A stretch of 64,000 nt of DNA from F23-D06 sp045130275 (GTDB taxonomy: Bacteria > Bacteroidota > Bacteroidia > Bacteroidales > WCHB1-69). Of the stretch, positions 1-7,865 are shown in pieces. Below the pieces are notes generated by a model. The model was not told the origin of the DNA. It saw only the letters and a program-made list of their open reading frames with translations, and did not search any database. Made by a program: the position numbers and the translations under genes. Position 1 is the stretch's first letter. Each line of letters opens with the position of its first letter. The stretch spans positions 1-64,000 of the forward strand of contig JBGUPL010000014.1 in the NCBI GenBank assembly GCA_045130275.1, in the 5' to 3' direction.

Positions 1-1
1 C

Positions 2-445
2 CTCAACGTGAAGGGCGTGCCGGGGAAACCGGACATCGTGATGCGCAAGTACCGGACGGCGATTTTCGTGAACGGGTGCTTTTGGCACGGACACGATGTT
101 CAATGTACAATGTACAATGAAAAATGTACAATTATAGACTCGAAATGTTGTAGAATCCCAAATACGAATAGAGAATTTTGGGTGAATAAGATATTTAGAA
201 ATCAGGAAAGGGATCAGAAAAATTATGAGATCCTCACCGAGAATGGGTGGCAAGTGATTGTGCTTTGGGCGTGTCAGCTGAAACCCAAGAAACTGGAACA
301 GACGATGTTGCAGGTGGAAATCCAGCTTCACGACTTTTACATCAAGACCTTTAACCATCGCTCGAAAACGTACATTCATATCGAAGAGGAGAGCCTGCCG
401 ATGGTGGCGGAGGAACCGGAAGAATACGGGCAACAAACAGAATAA
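2..445 (+). CDS. vsr: Very short patch repair endonuclease (Vsr), 5'-truncated by the window edge
   Basis: Vsr endonucleases nick 5' of T in T:G mismatches that arise by deamination of 5-methylcytosine, and usually lie beside a cytosine methyltransferase. The visible part opens in frame at base 2 and carries the family signatures: PGKPDIV with the catalytic Asp, the FVNGCFWHGHD zinc/active-site segment, REFWVNKI, ERD, and GWQVIVLWACQL with the last zinc-ligand Cys. The first 40 or so residues lie to the left of the window, and the GTG at base 8 is not a real start. Between HGHD and the RIPNTN segment there are about 13-15 residues more than in ordinary Vsr proteins. They are encoded by a 7-base tandem repeat (bases 96-130) that brings in extra Cys residues beside the zinc site. 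Whether the enzyme still works is uncertain. No methyltransferase is visible; it could lie to the left. Confidence 0.88.
   Translation, partial: LNVKGVPGKPDIVMRKYRTAIFVNGCFWHGHDVQCTMYNEKCTIIDSKCCRIPNTNREFWVNKIFRNQERDQKNYEILTENGWQVIVLWACQLKPKKLEQTMLQVEIQLHDFYIKTFNHRSKTYIHIEEESLPMVAEEPEEYGQQTE
96..137. repeat. Heptamer array inside vsr
   Basis: Five consecutive 7-base units of the form ATGTTCA, ATGTACA, ATGTACA, ATGAAAA, ATGTACA run from 96 to 130, followed by a decayed unit. The array is in frame and encodes the extra segment in the Vsr zinc-site region. It has the same period as the arrays found elsewhere between genes. Confidence 0.8.
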
Positions 446-479
446 CCTGAAACCTGAAACTTGAAACCCTAAATTTGAA
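445..479. repeat. Heptamer array at the vsr stop codon
   Basis: Five 7-base units related to ACCTGAA (third unit ACTTGAA, fourth ACCCTAA, fifth ATTTGAA). The array begins on the last base of the vsr stop codon (443-445) and fills the space before the next gene. Confidence 0.8.
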
Positions 480-509
480 AAACGTAAAAAACAAACATAA
501 AAAAACAAT

Positions 510-1715
510 ATGAATATCGCAGTCTATACCCTCACTTCTACCCTGCACGACCCGCAGGCGGTAGATACGCTCACGAAAGAGTTTCTAACCTGCTTGAATG
601 TCCCGTACATTCTGAAAGGTGACGATTTCTCGGACTACGGCTCCCACAATTTGAATCTGATTTTCGTGCGGACGGGCGGCACCGAAGGCATCTTTCAGCA
701 AATGATGCCCGCATTGGTCGGGAAATCGGACGCTCCGTTCTATCTCCTGGCTTCCGACAAGAGCAACTCGTTAGCCGCCTCGTTAGAAATCCTCTCCTAC
801 CTGCGACAGCAAGGGAAGCAAGGTGAGATTCTGCACGGCAATCCCGAATACATCGCCTCGCGCATCCAATTGCTGTGCCGTGTGGAATCGGCGGTCAAAC
901 GATTGCGCCAAAGCCGATTAGGGGTCATCGGGAAACCTTCTGACTGGCTCATTGCCAGCCAAGTGGATGCGGAGTGCGTCCGACAGAAACTAGGCGTTGA
1001 ACTTTTAGATATTCCCATGGTTGAGCTGCTGGACACGCTGGCCGCAACCCCTGAATCCTCGCCAACAGAGCATAGCGATATGCCAACGGTCAAAGAGGCG
1101 CTTCCCGATGCCTGTCGTATCTATGAGGCATTGAAAATCGTAGTGCAAAAACATGATTTACAGGGATTTACAATCCGTTGCTTCGATTTGTTGGATGCTG
1201 TCCACAATACCGGCTGCTGGGCGTTGGCGAAGCTGAACGCGGAAGGTTATATCGCAGGTTGCGAGGGCGATGTTCCCACCATGCTGACCATGATGCTGCT
1301 TCGCGCCCTGACCGGCACGTCCTCCTTCCAAGCGAACCCCGCCAGCATCCATCCCGAAACGGGCGAAATCCTCTTCGCCCACTGCACCATACCCTTCGAT
1401 ATGGTTCAGCGTTACGAACTGGACACGCATTTCGAATCGGGAATCGGGGTCGGCATCCGCGGCTTCGTGCCGGAAGGCCCCGTCACGATTTGCAAAGTTT
1501 CGGGCGATTTGTCACGCGCATTCGTCGCAGAAGGAGAGCTGGTTCGCTGTCAGACAAAGCCGGACCTCTGCCGCACGCAGTTAGTGGTGCGTCTCGCCAA
1601 TCCGTCCGACACCGAATATTTTCTTACGAATCCTATTGGGAATCACCATGTTATCATAGTCGGACAGCACGCAGAAGCACTGAAAGCGTTGTTACGGAGA
1701 ATAAATATTTTCTGA
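510..1715 (+). CDS. L-fucose/L-arabinose isomerase-fold protein of unknown substrate
   Basis: A 401-residue cytosolic protein without signal peptide. The C-terminal half has the pattern of the fucose/arabinose isomerase family: a GCWALAKLN segment, an acidic CEGDVPTMLTMMLL helix, a strand ending AHCTIPFDM, then a glycine-rich beta region and a late NHHVIIVG strand. The N-terminal half looks like the alternating alpha/beta substrate-binding domains of that family (VRTGGTEG, FYLLAS, LGVIGKPSDW). At about 400 residues it is shorter than true FucI (about 590) and AraA (about 500), so it belongs to the shorter family often annotated only as fucose-isomerase-like. No sugar kinase, aldolase or transporter lies next to it, so no substrate can be inferred. 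The start at 510 follows an A-rich leader. Confidence 0.6.
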   Translation: MNIAVYTLTSTLHDPQAVDTLTKEFLTCLNVPYILKGDDFSDYGSHNLNLIFVRTGGTEGIFQQMMPALVGKSDAPFYLLASDKSNSLAASLEILSYLRQQGKQGEILHGNPEYIASRIQLLCRVESAVKRLRQSRLGVIGKPSDWLIASQVDAECVRQKLGVELLDIPMVELLDTLAATPESSPTEHSDMPTVKEALPDACRIYEALKIVVQKHDLQGFTIRCFDLLDAVHNTGCWALAKLNAEGYIAGCEGDVPTMLTMMLLRALTGTSSFQANPASIHPETGEILFAHCTIPFDMVQRYELDTHFESGIGVGIRGFVPEGPVTICKVSGDLSRAFVAEGELVRCQTKPDLCRTQLVVRLANPSDTEYFLTNPIGNHHVIIVGQHAEALKALLRRINIF

Positions 1716-1863
1716 ATTATCCTCTTGAATCTTGTAAATATCCTGTCTGCGTATTTCTGCGAGTTCGGCGGGGCATATAATTGTCCCGCAGACCGCGCAG
1801 ATTGACACAGATTATCACACCGTTTTTTGCAAGACTTAAAGGGATAATTCCGAATGTTTTTGA

Positions 1864-1871
1864 TACTTTTG
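1864..1871 (+). promoter_or_regulatory. Bacteroidota -7 promoter element (TACTTTTG)
   Basis: Exact match to TAnnTTTG, 52 bases before the ATG of the Imm11-like gene. No clear TTG at the usual -33 spacing. Confidence 0.5.
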
Positions 1872-1923
1872 CCGAATGAATTTTATTACAAATCCAGCAA
1901 TCAAACACTAAAGTAAATATACG

Positions 1924-2694
1924 ATGACCACCTATTACAATTTTGAGCATTCAACAAAAACAAAAGTGGTTGGAAGTGCCCCGGGTGGACAACTGGAACT
2001 CCTTCAGCCTCTGAATTTTAACAGCATGCAACAATTATTCAACAAGTTGCCAAAACAATCGGAATTCAGGCTGAAAGGGAATTCTCGCCTTACAGATTTA
2101 CTCTATTGCCTTAATATTAGCACTATCAATAACTTTATTGTCAGTTCCAAAATGTATTCCATATTGAAGAAATTCAATCTTCAAGAACACCAATGGGAAA
2201 GTTGTACCATTAGAAAAAAGGACAAAACCTGGGACTATCATCTGCTCAGATTTGCGCAACCGCGTGATAAAAAAAGGCGTCCTCAGCTCTATTGTCCAGA
2301 AATGGTGGATTGGAAAAACTCGGTTTTTTTTGAGGATTCCTATGCTCGTTTTGGGGGAATAAAAGGGAATGAGCCCATCTTAAAAATTGACAGCTATGAT
2401 GACTATCTGAAAGTACAAGCCGAATATAATCGCAAATTCGATGAACATGAAAATATAGACTTGACAATAGGTGTCATGAAATTTGCTTTCAACGAGGAAT
2501 ATTTGGAGAAAAACAACCCCGATATGTGTTGGTTGTACCCATTGCATTCAAATCCGTTGATCTCGGAAAGACTAAAAACAGCATTGGGGGAAAACGATAT
2601 CACCAGCGTGGAAACGATGGAAATAAACTCATATCTCTGTCGCAACGATGCGGAAGTACTGGGAAATATCTTTAAGGAACTCGGCGTGCGGTAG
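1924..2694 (+). CDS. Imm11/DUF1629-like protein (tentative immunity protein)
   Basis: A 256-residue soluble protein with no signal peptide or membrane segment. The central stretch (roughly residues 60-105), with a DLL-CLN helix, NNFIVSS, MYSILKKFNL, then a strand ending YHLLRF, resembles the DUF1629/Imm11 family, whose members are predicted immunity proteins for polymorphic toxins and often occur without a toxin. This match is from memory of the pattern and is weak. The gene is visibly more AT-rich than its neighbours, has its own promoter element, and sits directly before an AbiE toxin-antitoxin pair, which fits a small acquired defence segment. No toxin gene lies beside it. It may instead be an unrelated lineage-specific protein. 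Confidence 0.5.
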   Translation: MTTYYNFEHSTKTKVVGSAPGGQLELLQPLNFNSMQQLFNKLPKQSEFRLKGNSRLTDLLYCLNISTINNFIVSSKMYSILKKFNLQEHQWESCTIRKKDKTWDYHLLRFAQPRDKKRRPQLYCPEMVDWKNSVFFEDSYARFGGIKGNEPILKIDSYDDYLKVQAEYNRKFDEHENIDLTIGVMKFAFNEEYLEKNNPDMCWLYPLHSNPLISERLKTALGENDITSVETMEINSYLCRNDAEVLGNIFKELGVR

Positions 2695-2767
2695 AGATCA
2701 TAAATCCAACAGTTTTGTTATGTATAAGTTTTTTTAGACTAAAATGTGGTTGAATCAAAAATAGTTG

Positions 2768-2775
2768 TATTTTTG
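2768..2775 (+). promoter_or_regulatory. Bacteroidota -7 promoter element (TATTTTTG) for abiE
   Basis: Matches TAnnTTTG, with a TTG at 2750-2752 fifteen bases upstream. Lies 68 bases before the antitoxin ATG. AbiEi-type antitoxins commonly repress their own promoter, so this leader is the expected operator region. Confidence 0.55.
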
Positions 2776-2843
2776 CGGCGGATTTGCAGAAATAATCAGA
2801 AAGCGATTAGTTTTGCTTATAGACAGACAATAAGGCGATTACG

Positions 2844-3659
2844 ATGGCAGATATTAAATGTTTGCAAGATTGGGTTATCCATGAAATGGTGAGGGGCCGG
2901 TACATTTTCACGAAGGAAGATGTGCTGAATTTGCACCTGCCCATTTCAGACCAAGCGTTGCAGAACAGTTTGACCCGACTGACTGATCGTGGCATCATCA
3001 TGTCGCCTTGGCAAAACTTTTACGTCATTATACCCAATGAGTACAAGTTGAGAGGTGTGGTTCCTCCTTCGTTTTACATAGACAAGTTGATGAGTTTTCT
3101 GAAGCGTGATTATTACGTCTCGTTACTGACGGCTGCTGCGATGAATGGAGCTTCGCATCAACGGGCCATGGTGTTCCAAGCAACGGTCAATGGGGGACCT
3201 ATCCGTTCAGGAATGAAAAACGGTGTACGCGTACAATTCACTCTAAGACAAAATCTGCCACTTGAATTCACCAGGCGTGTGAAGACTTTAACTGGCTATA
3301 TGACTGTGGCAGAACCTGAATTAACTGCTTTGGACGTGGTGGCAGAAGAACGCAAAGTGGGAGGTGTGAGCCGAGCTGCTGAACTTTTAGTGGAACTGTG
3401 CGAGGCCACCTCCTGGGATGACAAAAAGCTGCCATTGCTGAGTTATTTCAGCAGTGCCACCATTCAACGTCTTGGCTATCTGCTTGAACAGATTGAAGAG
3501 CAGGATCAAGCCGACCAACTCTATACATTATGGAAACAAACAGATAGGATAATGCGAAAGACTCCACTGAAGCAAACGTACGCCGTTAGCGATGATATGC
3601 CCATAGATAAGCGTTGGAAAATTATTATAAACTACGAGGTTGAAATTGACGAAATATGA
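2844..3659 (+). CDS. abiEi: Type IV toxin-antitoxin system AbiEi family antitoxin
   Basis: A 271-residue protein with the architecture of AbiEi antitoxins: an N-terminal winged-helix DNA-binding region (about residues 1-60; QALQNSLTRLTDRGII is the recognition-helix-like part, followed by the FYVIIP strand) and a longer C-terminal domain (YYVSLLTAAAMNGASHQ, then VAEPELTALDVV and AELLVEL) that neutralises the toxin. In this family the antitoxin represses its own operon through the winged helix and counteracts the partner nucleotidyltransferase without direct tight binding. The stop codon overlaps the start of abiEii by four bases (ATGA at 3656), so the two are translationally coupled. This is the classical AbiE order, antitoxin first. 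Confidence 0.85.
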   Translation: MADIKCLQDWVIHEMVRGRYIFTKEDVLNLHLPISDQALQNSLTRLTDRGIIMSPWQNFYVIIPNEYKLRGVVPPSFYIDKLMSFLKRDYYVSLLTAAAMNGASHQRAMVFQATVNGGPIRSGMKNGVRVQFTLRQNLPLEFTRRVKTLTGYMTVAEPELTALDVVAEERKVGGVSRAAELLVELCEATSWDDKKLPLLSYFSSATIQRLGYLLEQIEEQDQADQLYTLWKQTDRIMRKTPLKQTYAVSDDMPIDKRWKIIINYEVEIDEI

Positions 3660-4462
3660 TTCCCCAATACTACATACAAGAATGGTACGAGCAAGTGCCT
3701 TGGAACACTGATGCGATGGTCGAACAAGACCTCATCATCTGCAAGGCCCTGGTCTGCATATTCAACGATGAATTTTTGGCTTCGCAGCTGGCATTTCGCG
3801 GAGGTACGGCGTTGCATAAGCTGTACCTTACTCCGCAATCTCGTTACAGCGAAGACATTGACCTCGTGCAAATCCATCCCGGTCCCATCAAACCCATCTT
3901 GTTCCGTCTTGGGGAGGTGCTGTCGTGGCTCCCTGGCAAAGTGACGAAGCAGAAACGGTACAACAATACTATGTTCTTCCGTATGGAGTCAGAAGTTCCA
4001 CCAGTACAACCTTTACGACTGAAGATTGAAATCAATTGCTACGAACACTTTAACGTCCTGGGGTTACAAAAAATGCCGTTTGAAGTTCATAACACTTGGT
4101 TCAGCGGTAAATGTGAAATCACCACTTACACCCTTAACGAACTGATAGGAACCAAGTTGCGTGCATTATACCAAAGGAAGAAAGGTCGCGACTTGTTCGA
4201 TTTGCAAGTGGCTTTGGAAAGCGGAAAGATAGACGTAGCGCGAGTGTTAGAATGCTACCAAAAGTATATGGAATTTGTGGTGGAAAAGGTTCCTACATAT
4301 AAGCAATTCGTGCAAAATATGGAATTGAAGTTACAAACTCCGGAATTTTTAGGTGATATGGACATATTGCTTCGCGGTGGCGCAGAACGATTTAATCCGA
4401 ACAGAGCTTACGAACTGGTCAAGAAAACCTTCATCGACCTTATGCCCGGAAGTAGAGATTAG
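3656..4462 (+). CDS. abiEii: Type IV toxin AbiEii, nucleotidyltransferase
   Basis: A 268-residue DNA polymerase beta-type nucleotidyltransferase. The catalytic motifs are intact: FRGGTALHK (about residues 47-55), SEDIDL with the two metal-binding Asp (65-70), an acidic strand KIEINCYE (123-130) that can supply the third acidic residue, and the family-specific RKKGRDLFDL (174-183). AbiEii toxins act bacteriostatically; related MenT enzymes add nucleotides to tRNA acceptor ends, and AbiE systems give abortive infection against phage. The gene overlaps its antitoxin by four bases. Nothing looks broken, so the pair is probably functional. Confidence 0.87.
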   Translation: MIPQYYIQEWYEQVPWNTDAMVEQDLIICKALVCIFNDEFLASQLAFRGGTALHKLYLTPQSRYSEDIDLVQIHPGPIKPILFRLGEVLSWLPGKVTKQKRYNNTMFFRMESEVPPVQPLRLKIEINCYEHFNVLGLQKMPFEVHNTWFSGKCEITTYTLNELIGTKLRALYQRKKGRDLFDLQVALESGKIDVARVLECYQKYMEFVVEKVPTYKQFVQNMELKLQTPEFLGDMDILLRGGAERFNPNRAYELVKKTFIDLMPGSRD

Positions 4463-4496
4463 ATTTTTGCAAATAACAATTAAAAAAAACAATATT

Positions 4497-5414
4497 ATGA
4501 AAAAAATCCTGATTTTTGCCATCGCCGCGTTCCTGTTTGCGGCGTGTAGTGATTCTGAAAAACAGCTGCAGAAACGTGCGGCCGAGCTGTGCCAGTACAT
4601 CCCCGACCACGAACTGTCGGAGAAGTCGAAACCGTATATGACAGCGGATTTCTACAACGTGCTGGACACGATGTTCAACCAGCTGCCGGAGTTCGAGGCC
4701 ATGGACCACGAATGGCTCTACTATTTCGTGACCGGCAACGGCGGCACTATCGCCGACTTTGAAGTGGCCGGCGTGGAAAAGACCGACAACACCCACGCGA
4801 TTGCCACCATCAAGGTGCGCCAGAAATGGGAGAATGGTTCGTTCGATGAAAACTCTGACGTAGAAGAACATAAACTCTATATGGAGAAGGTGAACGGCCA
4901 ATGGCTGATATCCGACTTCGACGAGCACAAGGCCGACTGCATCCGCCATATCGCCATCAACAAAAAGGAACAGGTGGTGCGCAACGCCATCAGCGACTAT
5001 CTGGTGAACGAAATTGGCGAGCACTACCAGAAAGGCGAACTCTGCATCCCTATGATGATTATGGTACACGAGGAGGACGAACTCTTCATGGGCGACTTCT
5101 GGGTGTACTGGTACGACAAATCCGGCGACACGCTGAAGTGCGTCTCCGGCGGCAACCATGCGGGCACGATGACCCTGAAGAAGGAGGGCGACCAGTACAA
5201 GGTGGTCTCCTTCGAGCAGACCGTTGACGGAGCCGGCAACGAGGCCAGCGCCCAACGCATCTTTGGCAGCTATTTCGACATCTACCAAAACATCCACTCC
5301 AACGAGAAGGTCCGCGAAGCCGTCCGTCAGGAGCAACTGCGCGAGTATGTGAAAAAACACAACCTCAACGTCAAATACTACCAGGACTACGGCTGGCCTG
5401 CCGTGGAATTATAA
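4497..5414 (+). CDS. Lipoprotein of unknown function
   Basis: A 305-residue exported protein. I chose the ATG at 4497 because it gives a clean lipoprotein signal peptide: MKKILIFAIAAF followed by the lipobox LFAAC, with Ser-Asp directly after the Cys. The mature part is rich in charged and aromatic residues and seems to contain two similar alpha/beta segments (a strand pair around TIKVRQKWENGS with VNGQWLISDFDEH, and later WVYWYDKSGDTLKC with GDQYKVVSFEQT), resembling DUF4878/NTF2-like lipoproteins, though this is not certain. It follows abiEii by only 34 bases but is GC-richer and is unlikely to be part of that system. A hairpin terminator follows the gene. Confidence 0.75.
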   Translation: MKKILIFAIAAFLFAACSDSEKQLQKRAAELCQYIPDHELSEKSKPYMTADFYNVLDTMFNQLPEFEAMDHEWLYYFVTGNGGTIADFEVAGVEKTDNTHAIATIKVRQKWENGSFDENSDVEEHKLYMEKVNGQWLISDFDEHKADCIRHIAINKKEQVVRNAISDYLVNEIGEHYQKGELCIPMMIMVHEEDELFMGDFWVYWYDKSGDTLKCVSGGNHAGTMTLKKEGDQYKVVSFEQTVDGAGNEASAQRIFGSYFDIYQNIHSNEKVREAVRQEQLREYVKKHNLNVKYYQDYGWPAVEL

Positions 5415-5436
5415 AGGTAAAAACGCCATAAATGAA

Positions 5437-5467
5437 AGAAGGGCTGTCGCATTGCGGTAGCCCTTCT
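5437..5467. terminator. Hairpin terminator between convergent genes
   Basis: AGAAGGGCT (5437-5445) pairs perfectly with AGCCCTTCT (5459-5467) across a 13-base loop. It lies between two convergent genes and could serve both strands. Confidence 0.75.
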
Positions 5468-5468
5468 A

Positions 5469-5496
5469 TTGCCTTTTGCCTTTTGCCTTTTGCCTA
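5469..5496. repeat. Heptamer array at the stop codon of the Nfn-like gene
   Basis: Four units of TTGCCTT (last one TTGCCTA). The final bases, 5494-5496, are the minus-strand TAG stop of the neighbouring gene, so the array abuts that gene's 3' end. Confidence 0.8.
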
Positions 5497-7764
5497 TTTC
5501 CTCAGATACTCGTCAATCGCTTTCGCCGCGCTCTTTCCCGCGCCCATGGCGAGAATGACCGTGGCCGCGCCGGAAACGATGTCGCCGCCGGCAAAGACCC
5601 CCTCCCGTGAGGTGGCCCCTACCTCATCGGCCACAATGCAGCCGTGACTGTTGACATCCAAACCTTGCGTTGTGGTGTAAATCAGCGGATTAGGCGAAGT
5701 ACCGATGGACATGATGACCATATCGGTGTCCAAGACAAACTCGGAGCCAGGAATCTTCACCGGACGGCGGCGACCCGAAGCATCAGGTTCCGTCAGCTCC
5801 ATACGGACGCATTCCATACCGCACACCCAGCCTTTTTCGTCACCGATAATCTTCACCGGATTGGTAAGCAGCTGGAAGTCGATGCCCTCCTCCTTGGCGT
5901 GATGCACCTCCTCGCGACGGGCAGGCAACTCCTCCTCGGAACGGCGATAGACGATATGGACTTCCGCACCGAGACGGATGGCTGTACGAGCCGCATCCAT
6001 GGCCACGTTGCCGCCACCCACCACCGTCACTTTCTTGCCGACAAAATTCGGGGTTTCGTAATGCTCCTTGTAAGAGAACAGCAGGTTGTTTCTCGTCAAA
6101 AACTCATTCGCGGAGACCACACCGCAAAGGTTTTCACCCTCGATGTTCATGAAATTGGGGAAACCTGCACCGGAAGCGATGAAAACGGCATCATAGCACC
6201 ATTTGTTCATCAGATCATCCACCGACATCGTGCGGCCAATCACCACATCGCTCTCGAAACGCACACCAAGATTCTTGATGGTGTCGATTTCGGGCTTTAC
6301 AATGTCTTTTTTCGGCAAGCGGAACTCTGGAATGCCATAGACGAGCACGCCACCAAATTCGTGAAGCGCCTCATATACTGTTACATCGTAGCCCATACAG
6401 CGCAGCTCTTTGGCACAGGTCAGACCGGCGGGACCACTGCCCACCACGGCCACTTTCTGACCTTTCCGAACCGTGGGTTTCTGTGCCACGATTTTGTTTT
6501 TCATCGACCAGTCACCGATGAAACGCTCTAATTTGCCGATGGCCACAGGGTCACCTTTGCGCCCGAGGATGCACTTACCCTCGCACTGGCTTTCCTGCGG
6601 GCACACGCGACCGCACACAGACGGCAACGCAGTGTCCTCACGAATCAGGGTGGCGGCTTTGTCGAACTTTCCGTCCTTGATCAGCGAGATGAAGTCGGGA
6701 ATGCGGATATGCACCGGGCAGCCGCTCACACACTGCGGATTTTTGCAAGTCAAGCATCGGCGAGCCTCTTCCACCGCCTCTTCGGCATTGTAGCCGAAAC
6801 AAACCTCCCTAAAGTTTGAACGACGCACCTCGGGCGCTTGCTCGCGCACTGGCACGCGTGATTTCGGTGGAAGGGCCTCATGTGCGATACCGCCGATATG
6901 ACATTGGTGATTTTCACGTAACTCTTCTTCCTCCAACAACTTACGACCTTCAATGTGGTCATACATGGCCTGACGGTGCATGCACTCGTCGAAATTGATG
7001 AGGGACGCATCGAACTCGGGGCCATCCACGCAGGTGAACTTCGTTTGACCGCCGATTTGCACCCGGCACGCGCCGCACATACCCGTGCCATCCACCATCA
7101 GCGAGTTGAGACTCACCACGCAAGGAATTCCTAACTCCTTGGCTTTCAACGACACGAACTTCATCATAATCATCGGACCGATGGCCGTGATCTCATCGTA
7201 GCGGCGACCCTCATGATGAACTAGATAATCCAGCATGTCGTTCACCGTACCCTTGAAACCCATGGAACCGTCATCTGTGGTGATGTAGAGGTTGTTGGTG
7301 ATTTTGCGGAACTGCTCGATATAGAAGAGCAGCGACGCGTTGCGGGCCCCGATGATGACATCGCACTCCAGTCCGTGTTGTGACATCCACTTTACCAGTG
7401 GAAAGACCGGCGCGATGCCAACACCTCCCGCTATGAAACAGTAGCGCGACCGGCGCAACATGCCGATCGGGCGGTGAATGAAGGCCGACGGATTGCCCAA
7501 AGGTCCTACCACATCATGGAAAAAACCGCCTACCGGGAAGGAGACTATTTTTCGGGTTGAAACCCCTATCGCTTTGATTACCAAAGTAATAGTTCCATCA
7601 GGCAAAAACGTGTCACTGACGGTTAACGGGATTCGCTCGGCGGTTTCGTTCGCTTTCACGATGACAAACTGTCCGGGTAGCACCGATTGCGCGATTTTCG
7701 GAGCTTCCACCTCCATCAGGAACGTGTCCTGACCTAGTTCTTCTTTTTTGACGATTTTGTACAT
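5494..7764 (-). CDS. Fused NfnAB/SudAB-type NAD(P)H:ferredoxin-linked flavoprotein oxidoreductase
   Basis: A 756-residue fusion of two subunits that are separate in many anaerobes. Residues 1-290 form a ferredoxin-NADP reductase-type FAD/NAD domain with the [2Fe-2S] motif MCGACRV near 226-232 and CVDGPEFDA after it, as in NfnA/SudB and the DHOD electron-transfer subunit. Residues from about 330 are GltD-like: Cys motifs CLTCKNPQCVSGCP and CGRVCPQESQCEGKC for [4Fe-4S] clusters, an FAD Rossmann motif VAVVGSGPAG (about 436), and an NADPH motif VVGGGNVAMD (about 578). NfnAB enzymes bifurcate electrons between NADH, NADPH and ferredoxin. Annotation pipelines often call this fusion a dihydroorotate dehydrogenase/glutamate synthase, but no pyrimidine or GltB partner is here. 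It lies just upstream of the flavodiiron gene on the same strand order, which suggests a shared electron-transfer role. Confidence 0.85.
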   Translation of the reverse strand: MYKIVKKEELGQDTFLMEVEAPKIAQSVLPGQFVIVKANETAERIPLTVSDTFLPDGTITLVIKAIGVSTRKIVSFPVGGFFHDVVGPLGNPSAFIHRPIGMLRRSRYCFIAGGVGIAPVFPLVKWMSQHGLECDVIIGARNASLLFYIEQFRKITNNLYITTDDGSMGFKGTVNDMLDYLVHHEGRRYDEITAIGPMIMMKFVSLKAKELGIPCVVSLNSLMVDGTGMCGACRVQIGGQTKFTCVDGPEFDASLINFDECMHRQAMYDHIEGRKLLEEEELRENHQCHIGGIAHEALPPKSRVPVREQAPEVRRSNFREVCFGYNAEEAVEEARRCLTCKNPQCVSGCPVHIRIPDFISLIKDGKFDKAATLIREDTALPSVCGRVCPQESQCEGKCILGRKGDPVAIGKLERFIGDWSMKNKIVAQKPTVRKGQKVAVVGSGPAGLTCAKELRCMGYDVTVYEALHEFGGVLVYGIPEFRLPKKDIVKPEIDTIKNLGVRFESDVVIGRTMSVDDLMNKWCYDAVFIASGAGFPNFMNIEGENLCGVVSANEFLTRNNLLFSYKEHYETPNFVGKKVTVVGGGNVAMDAARTAIRLGAEVHIVYRRSEEELPARREEVHHAKEEGIDFQLLTNPVKIIGDEKGWVCGMECVRMELTEPDASGRRRPVKIPGSEFVLDTDMVIMSIGTSPNPLIYTTTQGLDVNSHGCIVADEVGATSREGVFAGGDIVSGAATVILAMGAGKSAAKAIDEYLRK

Positions 7765-7771
7765 AATTGTG

Positions 7772-7865
7772 GGTTAAAAGGTTAGAGGGTTAGAAGGTTA
7801 GAAGGTTAGAGGGTTAAAGGGTTAGAAGGTTAATTGGTTAGAGGGTTAAAAGGTTAGAGGGTTAG
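7772..7865. repeat. Octamer array between the Nfn-like and flavodiiron genes
   Basis: Eleven uninterrupted 8-base units GGTTARAR (variants GGTTAAAA, GGTTAGAG, GGTTAGAA, GGTTAAAG, GGTTAATT) plus a partial unit. It fills the entire gap between two minus-strand genes. The stop codon of the flavodiiron gene (7862-7864) lies within the last partial unit. Confidence 0.9.

Noticed and set aside
1716..1923. Tandem array around 1785-1820 (units near CCGCGCAG, ATTGACACAG, ATTATCACAC)
   Set aside because: The period is irregular (about 9-10 bases) and the units are too decayed to call it with the 7/8-base arrays.
4440..5360. Antisense open frame of about 306 codons opposite the lipoprotein gene
   Set aside because: Val/His/Leu-rich low-information sequence typical of a shadow frame; the + strand has a clear lipobox gene.
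5494..7764. Dihydroorotate dehydrogenase or glutamate synthase as the function of the fused flavoprotein
   Set aside because: Only the electron-transfer and GltD-like parts are present; no DHOD catalytic subunit or GltB gene lies near. The NfnAB/SudAB-type fusion fits better.
7772..7865. Possible CRISPR array in the tandem repeats
   Set aside because: Units of 7-8 bases are contiguous without spacers, and no cas gene is present.
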